Source: Sulfidibacterium sp046706345 (lineage in GTDB: Bacteria; Bacteroidota; Bacteroidia; Bacteroidales; F082). Taken from it: a stretch of 10,122 bases of DNA. Shown piece after piece: positions 1 to 6,614 of this stretch. The position numbers were made by a program, and so were the translations under genes. Positions within the stretch are counted from its first letter, which is position 1. Every line of letters begins with the position of its first letter. The stretch lies in assembly GCA_046706345.1 (NCBI GenBank), contig JBJKPL010000249.1, positions 1 to 10,122 on the forward strand, written 5' to 3'. The notes under the pieces were generated by a model. That model ran no database searches. It had not been told where the DNA came from and saw only the letters and a list, made by a program, of their open reading frames with translations.

Positions 1-14
1 GCTCAAATATAGAA

Positions 15-52
15 AAGTTTTTTCAAATCCGGGAATCCGGTTCTGAAAACTT
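15..52 (-). terminator. Possible imperfect terminator hairpin downstream of the phosphoesterase gene
   Basis: Read on the minus strand, an AAGTTTTC-type arm near 52-45 and CCGG at 40-37 face CCGG at 32-29 and a GAAAAAACTT-type arm at 24-15, followed by a short T-rich run. The inner CCGG/CCGG and the outer A/T arms pair, but an internal loop interrupts the stem. It lies about 30 bases past the stop codon at 85-87, where a terminator is expected. The stem is poor, so this is a weak call. Confidence 0.3.
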
Positions 53-84
53 ATAAAATAAGGATGTGCTCCCCCGGAGGAAGC

Positions 85-2763
85 TTAATCGTCGTCGTGA
101 TCTTTGTTCTTTCCGGCGTATTGGGCCGGATAGGCTTTGTTTTTTTCAACCGAGGACCAGATAATGCGGTTCAGCAGATCGTCATTCCCCGCGTCGATGC
201 CTTTCTTTGCCATCTCGGCAGAAGCCAGGGCATAGCGTTTCTGAATGCCGTTGAGTGCCCGCAGTTGCGGATTCATTTCGTTGAGCGGGATGTTGTTTTT
301 CACTGCGGTATACGGAGTAAGGTCCGGTTTGTCAGAAAATGCGTCGAACATGGGCTTGGCCGTGGCATCTTCGATGTTCATGGGCGGGATCCCCAGGATT
401 TGTTCGATGGTACGGATCATGGAGGTTTGATTGTAATTCGTGGAAACCACTTTTCCGTTCCTCGAATAAGGGCTGATGACCATGCCTACGGTACGATAGG
501 CCGACACATGATCCCATCCGTTCTGTGAATCATCTTCGGTGATGAAAACCACCGTATTTTTCCAGAATTTGCTGTGGGAAAGGGCATCGATGATACGTCC
601 CAGGGCATAATCGTTGTCTGCAACCATGGCCCTCGGGGTAGGGAACCCCGGTGCGGTTCCGGCCGTATGATCATCGGGCAGTGCCATAATGGTCAGATCC
701 GGAAACTGATCTCCTTTTTCGTTTTCGAAGTTTTTTAATTCCCGGATAAAAGCGGCAGCACGGATCTGATCGGTGATGTTGTGGCTGTCATAACCCGGAT
801 AATCCGGGGCCAGCAGGCCTCTGACCCGGGCAATGGTGGTTTTGTTGGTGAATACGAAGGGCTTCCCGGCTTCGTAGTCCTGATAGATCTGGGACCATTT
901 TTTGCCGTCTTTCCATTCCGGGATGGCTGTTTCGCCGTAAATCCTGACCGTTTTTCCGTGATCAAGGGCGTCATCCCAGATAAATCCGGTTTTGGGATAG
1001 GCCATGGCGTCGTACAGTACATGGGTATAGCTGCGGAACCAAGCGCGGACGTTTTTCTCGATGTAGTCCGTCACCATGGAGGCATCTGTCCATAGATGGC
1101 CTTCGGCAGAGCATTTTCCCGAGGCCCGGTAGTTGTCGAGCAAGACAAAATTTTGAACCATTTTATGCGCATTGGGGGTGACGTTTTCACCGAAAGTGCA
1201 CAGGGCGGCATCCCCGTTGCCCTTTTTTACATCCCCGAAAACCTGGTCATAAGTGCGGTTTTCCCGGATGATGTAGATCACGTGTTTGAAAACCGAGGGT
1301 TCTCCGATCCGCTCAGGGACCGGAACCGGGGCCGCATTCTTACGGGGGAGTAAATTCAGCAGCGCCAGCCGGGCCTGATCGTTGCTTTTGCGAACGACCC
1401 GGGTGTACTCTGCCAGTTGTAGTTTGCCCGGTACGGGAATCACCGAAACCACAGCCAGCATGCGGTGGGTGTTGAACGCTCCGGCCGTGGGTGTTCTTTT
1501 ACCGTTGACTTTAATGAAGGTCTGATACGCCCGGTTTTTTGGATTGGGAGAGGTCAGCCGTGCGCCGATGCCTTCGATGTCGGCGACATAGAGCAGGCTG
1601 TCTTTGTAAAGCGTCACAGCGCCGGGATAGGCGGCAGTAGGAATAAATCCCGTCAGCGTGCTTTTCTTCAGCCTGGAGCCGAGGCTGGCTTTTATACCCA
1701 GGCCCACCACTGCCAGGGCGTTGTCCATCCCGTTGGCTACATACAGTGTTTTTCCGTCCGGAGCCAGGGCCAGTCCGTTGGGGGAGTCGCCGAAATAGGG
1801 ATTCTTTTCCTGATTCAGTCTCACGGAAATGGTCTCCGACACGCGGTAGGTCCGGGTGTCGATCACGCTGATGTTGTCGTCGTTGCCGTTGGCGACATAA
1901 ACAAAACGCTGTTCCGGTCCGGATATCACTTTGTTGGGATGCAGCCCGACTTTGATCTCCCGGAGGGTTCTGCCTGACCTGGGATCCAAAACACTGACGG
2001 CTCCGGAAGAAACCGTCCCGAACTGATCCACCTGGGCTTTTTCCCATGGAATGCCGGCCGTGGCTTTGTCGTCTGCAGCGGGTGCCGTTCCCGACCAGTC
2101 GGAAACATAAAGTTTCCCCCGGGCCATGGTGATCCCGTAAGGCGCCAGTCCAACCGGCTTTTGCCAAACGACCCGTCCTGATTGGAGTTCCAGCTTGACG
2201 ACTTCATCATTTCCGTTAAGTACAAGGTAGGCCATGGTCTTTCCCTTTTCCCGGCGGAGGACCATTTCGTTGGGCAAAGAGGCGGCAACACCTTCTTTGG
2301 GCCGGAATTCATAATCTTTTACTATTTCAGCCGTCTTTCCATTCCATTCCGCCTGCATCAGCTTGTTCTTGGTCCCCCACAAAACATATTGTTTCCCCTG
2401 ATCCTGGAGCCAGGTGATGCCGGAATAAGTGCTCATACCATTCCGTTTGTCGTATTTGTAAGTGTTGAGCCGGAAAAGGATTTGGTTGTTGGCTGTGTTG
2501 ATAAATACCACACAATAGCGCCCTTCCACTGCCAGCGTTGTCCTGTTGGGCGACAGCGCCACATCCAGGGCATGGTTTTCAAGGGCCGAATCTCCGAAGT
2601 AGACCAGATTACCCGCTGGTTTGAGAATCTTGTTGTAAGGCATGGTGAGCACCGAGTCCATCTTGTGGTTCCCGGCGACAGGGTCGCTTTTACTTTGAAA
2701 ATTGGCGCATCCGGCAAAAAGGAGGAGGGCCGGAAGGAACAAGAGGTTGGAAAGCTTTTTCAT
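85..2763 (-). CDS. Lipoprotein: YncE-type beta-propeller fused to a phosphoesterase (alkaline/acid phosphatase-superfamily) domain
   Basis: An 892-residue predicted lipoprotein. Seen: a signal peptide with a lipobox ending at Cys19 (LFAGC); a propeller region at about residues 50-440 with YVTN-like blades (YVANGNDDNISVIDT at 289-303, YVANGMDNALAVV at 341-353); then a phosphoesterase domain from about 491. That domain carries IRENRTYDQVFGD (499-511), LPDDHT (695-700) and EDDSQNGWDHV (743-753), the expected metal and nucleophile-region motifs of the family that includes acid phosphatase AcpA and phospholipase C. The tail is acidic (DHDDD). The architecture matches proteins annotated as bifunctional YncE family/alkaline phosphatase family protein. 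Inferred role: hydrolysis of a phosphate ester outside the inner membrane; the substrate is unknown. No acidic stretch follows Cys19, so there is no obvious surface-export signal. It is a single-gene unit, divergent from the DUF4382 gene, with a dyad just upstream. Confidence 0.9.
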   Translation of the reverse strand: MKKLSNLLFLPALLLFAGCANFQSKSDPVAGNHKMDSVLTMPYNKILKPAGNLVYFGDSALENHALDVALSPNRTTLAVEGRYCVVFINTANNQILFRLNTYKYDKRNGMSTYSGITWLQDQGKQYVLWGTKNKLMQAEWNGKTAEIVKDYEFRPKEGVAASLPNEMVLRREKGKTMAYLVLNGNDEVVKLELQSGRVVWQKPVGLAPYGITMARGKLYVSDWSGTAPAADDKATAGIPWEKAQVDQFGTVSSGAVSVLDPRSGRTLREIKVGLHPNKVISGPEQRFVYVANGNDDNISVIDTRTYRVSETISVRLNQEKNPYFGDSPNGLALAPDGKTLYVANGMDNALAVVGLGIKASLGSRLKKSTLTGFIPTAAYPGAVTLYKDSLLYVADIEGIGARLTSPNPKNRAYQTFIKVNGKRTPTAGAFNTHRMLAVVSVIPVPGKLQLAEYTRVVRKSNDQARLALLNLLPRKNAAPVPVPERIGEPSVFKHVIYIIRENRTYDQVFGDVKKGNGDAALCTFGENVTPNAHKMVQNFVLLDNYRASGKCSAEGHLWTDASMVTDYIEKNVRAWFRSYTHVLYDAMAYPKTGFIWDDALDHGKTVRIYGETAIPEWKDGKKWSQIYQDYEAGKPFVFTNKTTIARVRGLLAPDYPGYDSHNITDQIRAAAFIRELKNFENEKGDQFPDLTIMALPDDHTAGTAPGFPTPRAMVADNDYALGRIIDALSHSKFWKNTVVFITEDDSQNGWDHVSAYRTVGMVISPYSRNGKVVSTNYNQTSMIRTIEQILGIPPMNIEDATAKPMFDAFSDKPDLTPYTAVKNNIPLNEMNPQLRALNGIQKRYALASAEMAKKGIDAGNDDLLNRIIWSSVEKNKAYPAQYAGKNKDHDDD

Positions 2764-2799
2764 GGATCAGAATTATTTCAATGCAATGTTCATTCAACT

Positions 2800-2829
2800 T
2801 TCATCCGGAACCGGATGAACCGGTACCGG
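2800..2829. promoter_or_regulatory. 20-bp dyad plus adjacent 10-bp palindrome upstream of the phosphoesterase gene
   Basis: TTCATCCGG (2800-2808), AA, CCGGATGAA (2811-2819) is a perfect 9-bp inverted repeat with a 2-base spacer. It is followed directly by the perfect palindrome CCGGTACCGG (2820-2829). The dyad ends 37 bases upstream of the phosphoesterase start codon. A 2-base loop does not suit an RNA hairpin, so a protein-binding operator is more likely than an attenuator. No regulator gene is present in the window. Confidence 0.4.
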
Positions 2830-3174
2830 GCCTATTCAGGATTTTTAAATCGATTTTTCAAAATCCCTTACGATGGCTAAAATACAATATTCATGCATTG
2901 CGAAAGTGATCGTTTTTTTGATTTCTTCGGGCAGGAATAGGATAAATTTATGTGAAGAGAGACTAAAATCTCAGGTGTCGGGATGGCAGGAGGGGCTTCT
3001 TGAACTGAAATACATATTTTTTCGGCTGACGGCCGGTGCCTATTCCAGTCTCCCGGTCCGCCCCCGGCTGTTAAATCCCAATTTTCTTAATAATAGACTG
3101 GTTTTGTAAATATCATTTAAACAGTGTTTTAAAATCGTAGGCCGCGATTTAAAATAATAAAATATTAATGCAAA

Positions 3175-3188
3175 CGTTATAGATAACG
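3175..3188. promoter_or_regulatory. 14-bp dyad CGTTAT-AG-ATAACG
   Basis: A perfect 6-bp inverted repeat with a 2-base spacer, located 72 bases upstream of the DUF4382 gene start and just before the repeat-rich leader. It shares the GTTAT core with the leader repeats at 3231-3236 and 3256-3261, so the same DNA-binding protein could read both. This is inference from symmetry only. Confidence 0.3.
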
Positions 3189-3190
3189 AA

Positions 3191-3260
3191 TTTAGGTAAC
3201 TGAATACCTAAATAAAGCAGGATCAGTTACAGTTATTCATAAACTTAAATTTTTCAGTTA
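3191..3260 (+). promoter_or_regulatory. Leader of the DUF4382 gene with alternative 8-bp pairings
   Basis: Three perfect 8-bp complementarities share one segment. TTTAGGTA (3191-3198) pairs with TACCTAAA (3205-3212) around a 6-base loop. GTAACTGA (3196-3203) pairs with TCAGTTAC (3223-3230). TAACTGAA (3197-3204) pairs with TTCAGTTA (3253-3260), whose last base is the A of the start codon. The hexamer CAGTTA occurs at 3224-3229, 3230-3235 and 3255-3260 and inverted at 3197-3202. This could be an RNA switch that exposes or hides the start, or a set of DNA half-sites. The transcription start is not known, so it is not certain that the region is transcribed. Confidence 0.4.
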
Positions 3261-4240
3261 TGCTAAAATCAATCAAATATATATTTCATAACTTTTTTCG
3301 ATATCAAGTTATGACCTTTATGGTGGCACTTGGAATTTTTGCCTTGCTGCCTTCCTGTTCCAAAAACAACAGCAGCCCTTCTACCGGAACGACAAGTTTC
3401 GCAGTAACGGACGCGCCCATCGATGATGCGAATGTCACGGGAGCCTTTGTTACCATCTCCGAAATTGACGTTGACGGAAAGCCTGTTCAGGGATTTCAGA
3501 AGACAACGGTCAATTTAATGGCCTATGAAAGTGGTAATGCCAAATTTCTGCACAGTGCCATGATGGATGCCCAGTCTCATACCAACGTTAGTTTTGTGCT
3601 GGACTACAACACCGATGCAGACGGGAATTCCCCGGGTTGTTATGTGGAAACGGCCAATAATACGAAAGAACAATTATCCAGTTCCACCACTGTGTTTACG
3701 TTAAATCATAGTTTTGATGTGATGCAGTCCGCTTCGGATACGCTGGTATTCGACTTTGATCTGAGAAAAGCCATCACCCGGATGGAGACCTCGACGGATA
3801 CCACCTACCATTTTGCCACGGCAGCCGAGCTGCAGAATGATGTCCGGGTGGTTACCAAGAGCAAAACCGGAGCCATCAAGGGGACTTGCACGGATAATAC
3901 CTCCGGCAGTGATGAGATTATCGCCTATGCTTATGCAAAGGGAACTTATAACAGCAGCGAAACCTCGCCCCAGGGGGCCAGCAATGTTCGCTTTGCCCAT
4001 GCGGTGACCAGTGCCCGGGTTGACAGCAACGGCAATTATACGCTGGGCTTTTTGAATTCGGGCAATTATGAACTGCATTTTGCCTCCTATAAAAAGGACA
4101 GTTCAGGACAAATGAAATTTAACGGCATGTTAACCGTGAGTGTGACGGGGGCCCTTGATCTTGGATCGATCATGGTCAATGCCGCCTCCTACACCATGGT
4201 GAATGTGAGTGTAACAGGGTTAATGCCTGCTGCTAACTAA
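3260..4240 (+). CDS. DUF4382-like lipoprotein
   Basis: A 326-residue predicted lipoprotein with a long positively charged N-region, a hydrophobic segment at about 18-30 and a lipobox ending at Cys33 (LLPSC). Residues about 45-195 resemble DUF4382: TDAPIDDANVTGAFVTISEI (50-69), a VDG turn (71-73) and a hydrophobic LDYNTDADGNSPGCYVE stretch (114-130). Residues about 203-310 (GAIKGTC, DSNGNYTLGFLNSGNYELHF) look like a carboxypeptidase-regulatory-type beta-sandwich. The function is unknown; the domain order suggests an envelope-anchored, possibly carbohydrate- or protein-binding protein. Met18 (3311) is an alternative start, but it would leave a signal peptide with no positive N-region, so Met1 is preferred. 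No Shine-Dalgarno sequence is visible. The gene stands alone and ends in a strong terminator. Confidence 0.85.
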   Translation: MLKSIKYIFHNFFRYQVMTFMVALGIFALLPSCSKNNSSPSTGTTSFAVTDAPIDDANVTGAFVTISEIDVDGKPVQGFQKTTVNLMAYESGNAKFLHSAMMDAQSHTNVSFVLDYNTDADGNSPGCYVETANNTKEQLSSSTTVFTLNHSFDVMQSASDTLVFDFDLRKAITRMETSTDTTYHFATAAELQNDVRVVTKSKTGAIKGTCTDNTSGSDEIIAYAYAKGTYNSSETSPQGASNVRFAHAVTSARVDSNGNYTLGFLNSGNYELHFASYKKDSSGQMKFNGMLTVSVTGALDLGSIMVNAASYTMVNVSVTGLMPAAN

Positions 4241-4261
4241 AGTCTGCTTTATTGTGTAATG

Positions 4262-4294
4262 AAAAGAGGGCCGGATTCCGGCCCTCTTTTTTTT
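4262..4294 (+). terminator. Strong rho-independent terminator of the DUF4382 gene
   Basis: AAAAGAGGGCCGG (4262-4274) pairs perfectly over 13 bp with CCGGCCCTCTTTT (4278-4290), with an ATT loop. The T-run extends to 4294, giving eight consecutive T. It lies 22 bases past the stop codon. The four A at the left side give only a short T-run on the opposite strand, so it acts mainly on plus-strand transcripts. Confidence 0.92.
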
Positions 4295-4341
4295 GCCTGC
4301 CGTACAGACCTGCTGCGGGTGTTGTTTTTCCGGATTCCCAT

Positions 4342-4370
4342 AAAAAAAGTCCGGGCCGAAGGCCCGGACT
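4342..4370 (-). terminator. Strong rho-independent terminator of the basic-tailed exported protein gene
   Basis: AGTCCGGGCC (4348-4357) and GGCCCGGACT (4361-4370) form a perfect 10-bp stem with a 3-base loop. Read on the minus strand, the stem is followed by seven T (4348-4342). It lies 43 bases past the stop codon at 4414-4416. With the plus-strand terminator at 4262-4294 it makes a back-to-back pair between convergent genes. Confidence 0.9.
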
Positions 4371-4413
4371 GCTTGATCTCAGGAAAACCGGAGGCGCTGT
4401 TGTGCCTTGCGGA

Positions 4414-5508
4414 TCAACGGTGCTTTTTCTTTTTCTCCTTGTCCTGGTTTTTCTTGGACCGGTCGGTTTTCACTTTTCGGGCCGGCTCCTTTTTTGCTTT
4501 GGTTCCCCTGTAAACCTTGGGCTTTTCGGGGCGGATATTTTTATTTCCCGAAATCCGGGCATGGCCCTGTTTTGAATCCCTTGATTTGTATATGGGTGTT
4601 TTTTCCCTAACAGGAGCCTCTTTCCTGAATACGGGCTTGGCCGGTGTTTCCCTGTATTTCGGGGCTTCTTTTTTCACCCTTACCGGAGGCTGTTTTACGC
4701 TGTGGTTGGGAGCTTTCCGGTTTTCTGCCGGCGGGTTGGGACGGCCTATATTGTGGTCAAAACCGCCTCTTTTCTGATATAATTCGCGTGCATTGTGGTA
4801 GTCTTTGTATCGATGTTCAAATCCTCCGTCCGGATGTCTTTTTTCGTAATCATTTCTGAATATCCGGTCATGATAAAAATGGTCGCCGTAGAAGCTCCGG
4901 GCATGCAGGTACCGGTAGTATTGCGGCGGCCGGATATAATGGCGGATGTGCATGCGGTAGCGTGCCAATTCATAGGGTCTCCAGGGGTGGAAAAAGTGGG
5001 GATAATAATTCCAGTAATAGGGAGAAACCCACAGCCGGTAATAAGGATTCCAGAAAACACTGAAGATGATCGGACGGGTATTCCACAGGGGCTGGATGAT
5101 GTAATCGGGGCCGTAGAAATAGGGATTGCCGATGATCTCAACCTGGACACTACCTTCCGGATTTCTTCCGACATCAATGGTTGCAATATCCTGATACTGC
5201 TCATGGCCCAGCACATCCTGCAGGGTGATCTGGTATACCCCGTTTTCCATGGTCTCGACCACGCGAATGTAATCCACATAACCGTCCTGGTTCAGATCCA
5301 GGTTCGAGATGTGGTTTGCCGGATCGTTGAGCCTGGCTTCGAAATCTTCCAGGTCACGGCTTTCGCCGAACAGGGTAGCTACGGCTTCCAGATCCAGATT
5401 TTCGCTGATGTCATCGCCTGTCGACCGCACTGTGACTACCGTTTGCGTAAAGCATCCCGTAAAGGTGACAAGCAGGATGATTAACAGACTTAAGATTTTC
5501 TTGCTCAT
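4414..5508 (-). CDS. Uncharacterised exported protein with EF-hand-like loop and strongly basic C-terminal tail
   Basis: A 364-residue protein with a signal peptide (KK, hydrophobic 5-17). FTGC at 16-19 is lipobox-like, but Phe at the -3 position is unusual, so lipidation is uncertain. Residues 70-81 (LDLNQDGYVDYI) form an EF-hand/dockerin-like calcium loop with D71, N73, D75 and D79. Residues about 90-140 (YQDIATIDV, YGPDYIIQP) are a region I recognise as recurring in Bacteroidetes exported proteins of unknown function. Residues 129-225 are extremely rich in Tyr, Trp, Phe, His, Arg and Pro. Residues about 255-364 are low-complexity Lys/Arg/Pro and end in KKKKHR. The tail could bind a polyanion such as nucleic acid, LPS or polysaccharide; this is inference. 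A purine-rich AAAAAGAGAA lies just before the start. It is a single gene with its own terminator; I know of no assigned function. Confidence 0.8.
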   Translation of the reverse strand: MSKKILSLLIILLVTFTGCFTQTVVTVRSTGDDISENLDLEAVATLFGESRDLEDFEARLNDPANHISNLDLNQDGYVDYIRVVETMENGVYQITLQDVLGHEQYQDIATIDVGRNPEGSVQVEIIGNPYFYGPDYIIQPLWNTRPIIFSVFWNPYYRLWVSPYYWNYYPHFFHPWRPYELARYRMHIRHYIRPPQYYRYLHARSFYGDHFYHDRIFRNDYEKRHPDGGFEHRYKDYHNARELYQKRGGFDHNIGRPNPPAENRKAPNHSVKQPPVRVKKEAPKYRETPAKPVFRKEAPVREKTPIYKSRDSKQGHARISGNKNIRPEKPKVYRGTKAKKEPARKVKTDRSKKNQDKEKKKKHR

Positions 5509-5591
5509 GGGATTCTCTTTTTGGTTATGATCTTTCGAAATACTTTTTCAAATAAACGGACCGCGTTCTGTTAAATTGCGCAGGGTCGTTT

Positions 5592-5616
5592 CCGGAATAA
5601 TTCATACAATTTCCGG
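5592..5616. other. Imperfect dyad in the upstream region of the basic-tailed protein gene
   Basis: CCGGA (5592-5596) with AATT (5599-5602) faces AATT (5608-5611) with TCCGG (5612-5616); a two-base asymmetry interrupts the symmetry. It lies 84-108 bases upstream of the start at 5508. The surrounding 5509-5685 is AT-rich and should hold the promoter. The best -7 candidate is TTTATTTG on the minus strand, one mismatch from consensus. Confidence 0.2.
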
Positions 5617-5685
5617 GCCAAGTTTATGTTTATATGATAAAATTAATGATAATATACTATATCACAAACTGTTATACGTTAAGCC

Positions 5686-5718
5686 AATTCGGCCTTCCCG
5701 TTAGGAGAAGGCCGAATT
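5686..5718 (-). terminator. Stem-loop downstream of the GIN-domain gene, candidate terminator
   Basis: AATTCGGCCTTC (5686-5697) and GAAGGCCGAATT (5707-5718) form a perfect 12-bp stem with a 9-base loop, 31 bases past the stop codon at 5750-5752. The position suits 3' end formation. No T-run follows the stem on either strand, so it may instead protect a 3' end or act with a factor. Confidence 0.5.
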
Positions 5719-5749
5719 CAAAAGCTTTAACCGTGCTGGAAGAATTGGG

Positions 5750-6556
5750 TTATCTGTGAAGCTCGCCGCTCCCGCGGATTTCGGAATTTACGGTCGGGTT
5801 TCCTTTCAGATAAAAATCTCCTGATCCTTTAATGGTAAGCATGAGCGTGTTGATGACACCCATGTGGATGTCTCCGGATCCAAGCTGACTGGTGGTGGCT
5901 TTGGAAACTTCAAACTGGGAACCTCTGAAATCACCCGAACCTTGCAACACGACAGTTACCTGGTTTGCTTTTCCGGAAATAATCACATCGCCCGAACCCT
6001 GGACCTGAAAGTCGGCCTTGTCACATTCAAGGGCATTGATGCGTGTATCGCCGGAACCGTGAACAGACAACTGCATATCAGCAGCCTTCCCTGAGAAAGT
6101 CAGATCCCCGGAACCCAAAATTTTTGCCGTCAGGGTACTGACCTGAAGGTTGCCGGCGTCAATATCCCCGGAACCTTTAATGATTAAAGTCAGGTGCTCT
6201 GAGGTTATGGACGGAACATGGAAATCGCCGGAACCAAATACGGCAAGATTCTGGATATTTGGAGTCTCGACATAAACCCGCAGTCTTTTGGTGATGAAAT
6301 TCGAATACGGTTTTGATTTAATAATCAAGGTGCTGCCCGAGACTTCGGTAATGATTTTATCCTGGTTGCGGGCTTCGGTTTCCACAACAACAGACTGATG
6401 ACTGCCCTGGGTCAGGAAAACATCTGCTGAACCGTTGATCTGTATGGCATCAAAGGACTGAACTTTTCGTTCCTGTTTGGTAAAATTTTGGGCCTGCGCC
6501 AAATTCCAGGAAAGGAAAAGGGCGGCCACAGCTAAGAAAATAATTTTTGAGCGCAT
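5750..6556 (-). CDS. Exported head-GIN domain (DUF2807) protein
   Basis: A 268-residue protein with a Sec signal peptide, probably cut after AQA at residue 22. The mature part starts with the usual GIN-domain entry (VQSFDAIQINGSADVFLTQG, 32-51). It then runs as a repetitive beta-solenoid with GSGD turns at 108, 128, 148, 167, 187, 206, 226 and 244, ending in GSGE at 262. The spacing of 18-20 residues is one coil per repeat. The family (auto-transporter adhesin, head GIN domain; DUF2807) is common in Bacteroidetes and lacks a known activity; an extracellular or periplasmic binding role is the usual guess. No C-terminal sorting domain is seen, and the last turn is only three residues from the end. 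The start codon is followed by a normal signal N-region (RSK). It lies divergent from the M20 peptidase. Confidence 0.9.
   Translation of the reverse strand: MRSKIIFLAVAALFLSWNLAQAQNFTKQERKVQSFDAIQINGSADVFLTQGSHQSVVVETEARNQDKIITEVSGSTLIIKSKPYSNFITKRLRVYVETPNIQNLAVFGSGDFHVPSITSEHLTLIIKGSGDIDAGNLQVSTLTAKILGSGDLTFSGKAADMQLSVHGSGDTRINALECDKADFQVQGSGDVIISGKANQVTVVLQGSGDFRGSQFEVSKATTSQLGSGDIHMGVINTLMLTIKGSGDFYLKGNPTVNSEIRGSGELHR
5762..6235 (-). repeat. Nine GSGD/E-coding tandem protein repeats
   Basis: This is the part of the GIN-domain gene that encodes the nine regularly spaced GSGD/GSGE turns (residues 108-265). At DNA level the cores vary in synonymous positions, and the residues between cores differ widely. 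The repeat is therefore an old, structurally maintained protein repeat rather than a recent DNA tandem duplication. Confidence 0.75.
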
Positions 6557-6614
6557 GATGATATGTTTATGTTAATTATATGTATTAGAACGCATCCCCC
6601 TATCTTTTAGTTAC

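Larger units (their letters stand above)
2764..3259. other. Long divergent intergenic region with several inverted repeats
   Basis: About 496 bases between two divergent lipoprotein genes. It holds a 20-bp dyad and an adjacent palindrome near the left gene (2800-2829), a GC-rich stretch at about 3020-3070 that I cannot assign, a 6-bp inverted repeat with a 7-base loop at 3132-3150 (AAATCG/CGATTT), a dyad at 3175-3188 and a repeat-rich leader at 3191-3260. I found no exact TAnnTTTG box on either strand here; the nearest on the plus strand is TGGTTTTG near 3108, with one mismatch. A 78-codon open frame at 2873-3109 has no recognisable domain and is not called as a gene. The length suggests regulation of one or both flanking genes. 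Confidence 0.6.

Noticed and set aside
1465..1977. 170-codon plus-strand frame antisense to the propeller gene, and the similar one at 64-528
   Set aside because: Both lie inside a convincingly coding minus-strand gene and have no recognisable motif.
2873..3109. 78-codon plus-strand frame in the long intergenic region
   Set aside because: No domain, no signal peptide of normal form, no ribosome binding site, and odd composition for this genome. It is best treated as chance.
4252..4575. Overlapping plus-strand frames of 67-107 codons across the terminator pair
   Set aside because: They read through two perfect terminators and into the antisense of a Lys-rich coding region, which creates Phe/Leu-rich nonsense that only looks membrane-like.
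5762..6235. Regular GG-TC-GG-GA repeats considered as a CRISPR-like or DNA satellite array
   Set aside because: The repeats are in frame, encode GSGD turns, vary synonymously and lie inside a clear coding gene. There are no spacers or cas genes.
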